Assembly: GCF_011764445.1 (NCBI RefSeq)
Contig: NZ_BLPG01000001.1
Location: 3,472,001 to 3,536,000 of the forward strand
Source of the DNA: Phytohabitans rumicis
GTDB lineage: Bacteria; Actinomycetota; Actinomycetes; Mycobacteriales; Micromonosporaceae
Direction: 5' to 3'
Length of the DNA: 64,000 nt
Shown here: one piece after another, positions 61,525 to 64,000 of the stretch
Layout: each line of letters starts with the position of its first letter
How positions within the stretch are numbered: position 1 is the first letter of the stretch
Position numbers and translations under genes: made by a program
Notes under the pieces: generated by a model
Databases searched by the model: none
What the model was told of the DNA's origin: nothing
Seen by the model: only the letters and a program-made list of their open reading frames with translations

Positions 61525-62746
61525 AACCGCGCCCGCGCGGCTGACCGCGGGCGACGCGGCGCTGCGCGCCCAGTACCTGCAGGACGTGCTGCGGCTGCTC
61601 TATCCGGAGCCGTGCACGACCGCCGCCAACGGCCGCGCGCCGCTCGTCACCGAGTACGTCGTGGTGCCCGACGCGCGCCGGCCACGCCTGCTCGTGCCGA
61701 CCCGGTCGCGCCGGATCGCCGCAGCCGCCGTCCGCCGGTACGCCGAGCCGCAGTCCCGGATCGCGCGCCTCAAGCGGGACGCGGTGGTCGCCGCGCTCCG
61801 CACGCCGGGCGCCTCGGCGGTGCTCCTGCGCCACCGGGTACGCGTCCGCGGGCCGATCCGCGAGACGATCGACGGCTATCTGCGTACGGCGCTGGACACC
61901 GACCTCTCCATCAGCGTCCACATCGGACCGGCTCGGGCCAACCGCAAGCCGGTCCTACAGCTGATCGCCCCGGACGGGCAGACGCTGGGCTTCGCCAAGA
62001 TGGGCACCGGCCCGCTGACCCGCCGCCTGGTCCGGGCCGAGACCACCGCGCTCAGCGCCCTGTCCCACGTGGGCCTGCGCGGCCTGACCGTGCCCCGGGT
62101 GCTGCACTCCGGCGAGTGGCGCGGGCACCAGGTGCTCGTGCAGTCGCCGCTGCCGGTGTGGCGGCCCCGGGCGCCGCTGGCCCCGGACCGCCTCGGCGCC
62201 GCCATGCGCGAGGTGGCCCGCAGTTGCGGCATCTCCCGCAGCTGGTTCGCCACCAGCCCGTACTGGGCGGAGCTGCGCGAGCGCCTCGCCGCCGTGTCCG
62301 ACCGCCCGGAGGGCGCCGCGCTCGGCTCGGCCGCCCGGGCGCTGGTGGACCGCACCAGCGACGTGGACCTGCGGTACGGCGCCTGGCACGGCGACTGGGC
62401 CCCGTGGAACATGGCCTCGCTCGCCGACACCCTGCTGGTGTGGGACTGGGAGCGGTTCACCACCGGGGTGCCGCTGGGCTTCGACGCGGTGCACTACGAG
62501 CTACAGCGCCGCATCCAGTCCACATCGGACGCCGAGGCGGCCGTGGAGGCGACGCTCGGCGTGGCACCGGCGCTGCTGGAGCCGTTCGAGGTGACCGGGG
62601 ACGCGGCCCGCCTGACCGCGCTGCTGTACCTGGTCGACCTCGCCGCCCGCTACCTCGCCGACCGGCAGGCCGAGGCCGGCGCCCGGCTGGGCGTGCTCGG
62701 CACCTGGCTCCTGCCGGTCCTCGTCCGCCGCGTGGAGGCGCTATGA
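61514..62746 (+). CDS. Phosphotransferase-fold (APH-like) protein
   Basis: 410 residues. An N-terminal region of about 150 residues without recognised motifs precedes an aminoglycoside-phosphotransferase-like kinase fold: LQLIAPDGQTLGFAKMGTG (P-loop-like beta hairpin with Lys), GAWHGDWAPWNM (catalytic loop, HGD-x4-N) and LLVWDWERF (metal-binding Asp). In this locus it may phosphorylate a sugar or lipid carrier, though substrate is unknown. The TTG start has GGAGGAG 6 nt upstream and overlaps the Wzy stop by 11 nt. Confidence 0.8.
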   Translation: MPVRTAPARLTAGDAALRAQYLQDVLRLLYPEPCTTAANGRAPLVTEYVVVPDARRPRLLVPTRSRRIAAAAVRRYAEPQSRIARLKRDAVVAALRTPGASAVLLRHRVRVRGPIRETIDGYLRTALDTDLSISVHIGPARANRKPVLQLIAPDGQTLGFAKMGTGPLTRRLVRAETTALSALSHVGLRGLTVPRVLHSGEWRGHQVLVQSPLPVWRPRAPLAPDRLGAAMREVARSCGISRSWFATSPYWAELRERLAAVSDRPEGAALGSAARALVDRTSDVDLRYGAWHGDWAPWNMASLADTLLVWDWERFTTGVPLGFDAVHYELQRRIQSTSDAEAAVEATLGVAPALLEPFEVTGDAARLTALLYLVDLAARYLADRQAEAGARLGVLGTWLLPVLVRRVEAL

Positions 62747-63613
62747 GAGAGCGGGTTCCCGCCCCGGTCAAGCGGATCGTCCACTTCGGATCCCGCTCGT
62801 ACGGCCGGATCACCGCGCCCGCCCGCATGCTGCCGTCGTTTCTGATCTGCGGCGGCCAGCGGTGCGGCACGACCTCGCTCTACCGGGCGCTCTCCGCGCA
62901 CCCGGTGGTGCTCAAGGCCGTACTGCACAAGGGCGTGCACTACTTCGACACGTCGTACCACCGGGGAATGGCGTGGTATCGCGGCCACTTCCCGCTGCAG
63001 CGCACCGCCATGAAGGTCGAGCAGCGGTACGGCGTACCGGCGCAGACGTTCGAGTCCAGCCCGTACTATATGTACCACCCGCACGCGGTGGCCCGGATCG
63101 CCCGCGACCTGCCCACCGTACGGCTGGTGGTGCTGGTCCGCGACCCGGTCGAGCGGGCGTACTCCCACCACGCCCACGAGCTGGCGCGCGGCTTCGAGTC
63201 GGAGCCGTCGTTCGCCAAGGTCCTCGCGCTGGAGCCGGACCGGCTCCGCGGGCAGGAGGAGCGACTCCTCGCCGATCCGACGTACTACAGCTTCGCCCAC
63301 CAGCACCACGCCTACCGGGCGCGCGGCGAGTACGCCCGGTACCTCGCCGAGATGGCCCAGCGGGTCGGCCGGGAGCGGATCCTGGTGGTGGAGAGCGAGC
63401 GCTTCTTCACCGACCCGTCCAGCGTCTACGCCGAGGTCCTCGACTTCCTCGACCTCCCCCGTTCGACCCCCGGTCTTCGCCCGCCACAACGCCCGGCCCC
63501 GCCCCGGCGCGATGGACGAGGCCGTGCGCCGTGACCTGCGCGCGCACTACGCCGACTGGGACGCCGCCCTAGCGACCTGGCTGGGTGGTCACCCTGGGTG
63601 GGGCCGGTCATGA
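62743..63613 (+). CDS. PAPS-dependent sulfotransferase, frame broken at two sites
   Basis: About 290 codons. PAPS-binding elements are present: LICGGQRCGTTSLYRAL (5'-phosphosulfate loop, residues 34-50) and VRDPVERAYSHH (3'-phosphate site, 132-143), as in Golgi-type carbohydrate sulfotransferases. The end is split: adding one C in each run 63456-63460 and 63467-63471 gives DLPPFDPPVFARHNARPRPG and continues to TGA 63613. That stop overlaps the next ATG, which supports the repair. It would sulfate a glycan of this locus using PAPS from the APS kinase. Confidence 0.87.
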
Positions 63614-64000
63614 GCGTTGATCAGGGAATAGCTCCCTCGACGCACCGCGAAACGCACGACGTACTCCCTGATCATCGGAAGACTTCGGTGCTGGGGGTTC
63701 TTGGGGCGGGTATCGCTGGGGCGGCGGGCGTGGGGGTCGCCTGGGTGGTCGCGCGTGGGTTGCCGCCGGCCGGGGCGGGGCGGTGTTTGTGGCTACCGGA
63801 GCTTTTGTGCTGGCCGGCGGGGTCGTCAAGCTGGGCACGCAGACGGGACTGGTGTACTGGCTGGCACGGTTGCGGGCGCAGAAGCGGACCCACCTGCTGG
63901 GCGCCTGCCTGCGGATCGGGCTGACCCCGGTCGCCGTCGCGGCCACCGCGCTCGCCGTCGTGCTGTGGTTCGCCGCGCCGGCACCGCTGGACACGCTCGG
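63610..64000 (+). CDS. Wzx-type polysaccharide flippase, partial and frame broken
   Basis: The window ends inside this gene. After a polar N-terminus of about 25 residues come two or more membrane helices: VLGVLGAGIAGAAGVGVAWV, then, after adding one G at 63777-63780, VFVATGAFVLAGGVVKLGTQ. This is typical of Wzx/MATE-like flippases (polysaccharide transport). The ATG at 63610 overlaps the sulfotransferase stop (ATGA). The first about 20 codons coincide with a palindromic repeat. Confidence 0.75.
63616..63676. repeat. 61-bp TGATCAGGGA palindrome at the start of the flippase gene
   Basis: GTTGATCAGGGA and TCCCTGATCATC frame a 61-bp unit of the same family as those at 37517 and 48052, with a more diverged middle. 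It starts 6 nt after the flippase ATG and, if that start is right, is translated in frame as VDQGIAPSTHRETHDVLPDH. Otherwise it is part of the leader and the gene starts downstream at a GTG. Confidence 0.8.

Overview
The window comes from a very GC-rich actinobacterium. Gene content and order (UPF0182/YlbL/DUF2342 block, DUF501-FtsB-enolase, MazG-SurA-like-Mfd, PEP carboxylase, many GTG/TTG starts, ATGA/GTGA stop-start overlaps) fit the Micromonosporaceae best. The family is an inference from gene content; no species is claimed.

Layout. 0-8.4 kb: initiator tRNA, large UPF0182 membrane protein, PDZ-Lon protease, DUF2342 metalloprotease, HIT protein, MsrA and a VapBC-type toxin-antitoxin pair. 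8.4-19.4 kb: SUMF1-like lipoprotein, RNase Z, acetyltransferase, HtrA-like protease, cystathionine beta-synthase, twin SGNH hydrolases, thiolase, BI-1/YccA protein and tRNA-Leu. 19.4-29.8 kb: membrane protein, NDH-2, a five-gene DUF4129-MoxR-DUF58 operon, uracil-DNA glycosylase and dienelactone hydrolase. 30-48 kb: conserved housekeeping genes (ppx, NAGS, DUF501, FtsB, eno, DUF885, MocR regulator, EamA exporter, mazG, SurA-like, mfd, ppc). 48-52.2 kb: a palindrome-dense gap, then a four-gene ABC export operon. 52.2-55 kb: B3/4 protein, DM13 protein and a DUF4143 ATPase preceded by a tandem-repeat array. 55-64 kb: a probable surface-polysaccharide locus with a sulfation theme (APS kinase, GH26-like hydrolase, Wzz-like protein, Wzy-like polymerase, phosphotransferase-fold protein, PAPS sulfotransferase, flippase).

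How the last locus may work: the APS kinase would make PAPS, the sulfotransferase would use it to sulfate a glycan, Wzz/Wzy/flippase-type proteins would assemble and export the polymer, and the secreted GH26-like enzyme would trim it. Five genes from wzz to the flippase are translationally coupled.

Two cross-cutting signals stand out. First, the intergenic spaces carry several families of long, nearly perfect palindromes. One (57-bp core) occurs five times, another (61-62 bp) three times, and two copies of the second family lie inside reading frames. Second, at least eleven otherwise intact genes are split by one-base losses in short G/C runs. This pattern looks more like consensus errors than pseudogenes, so those genes are annotated across the break.
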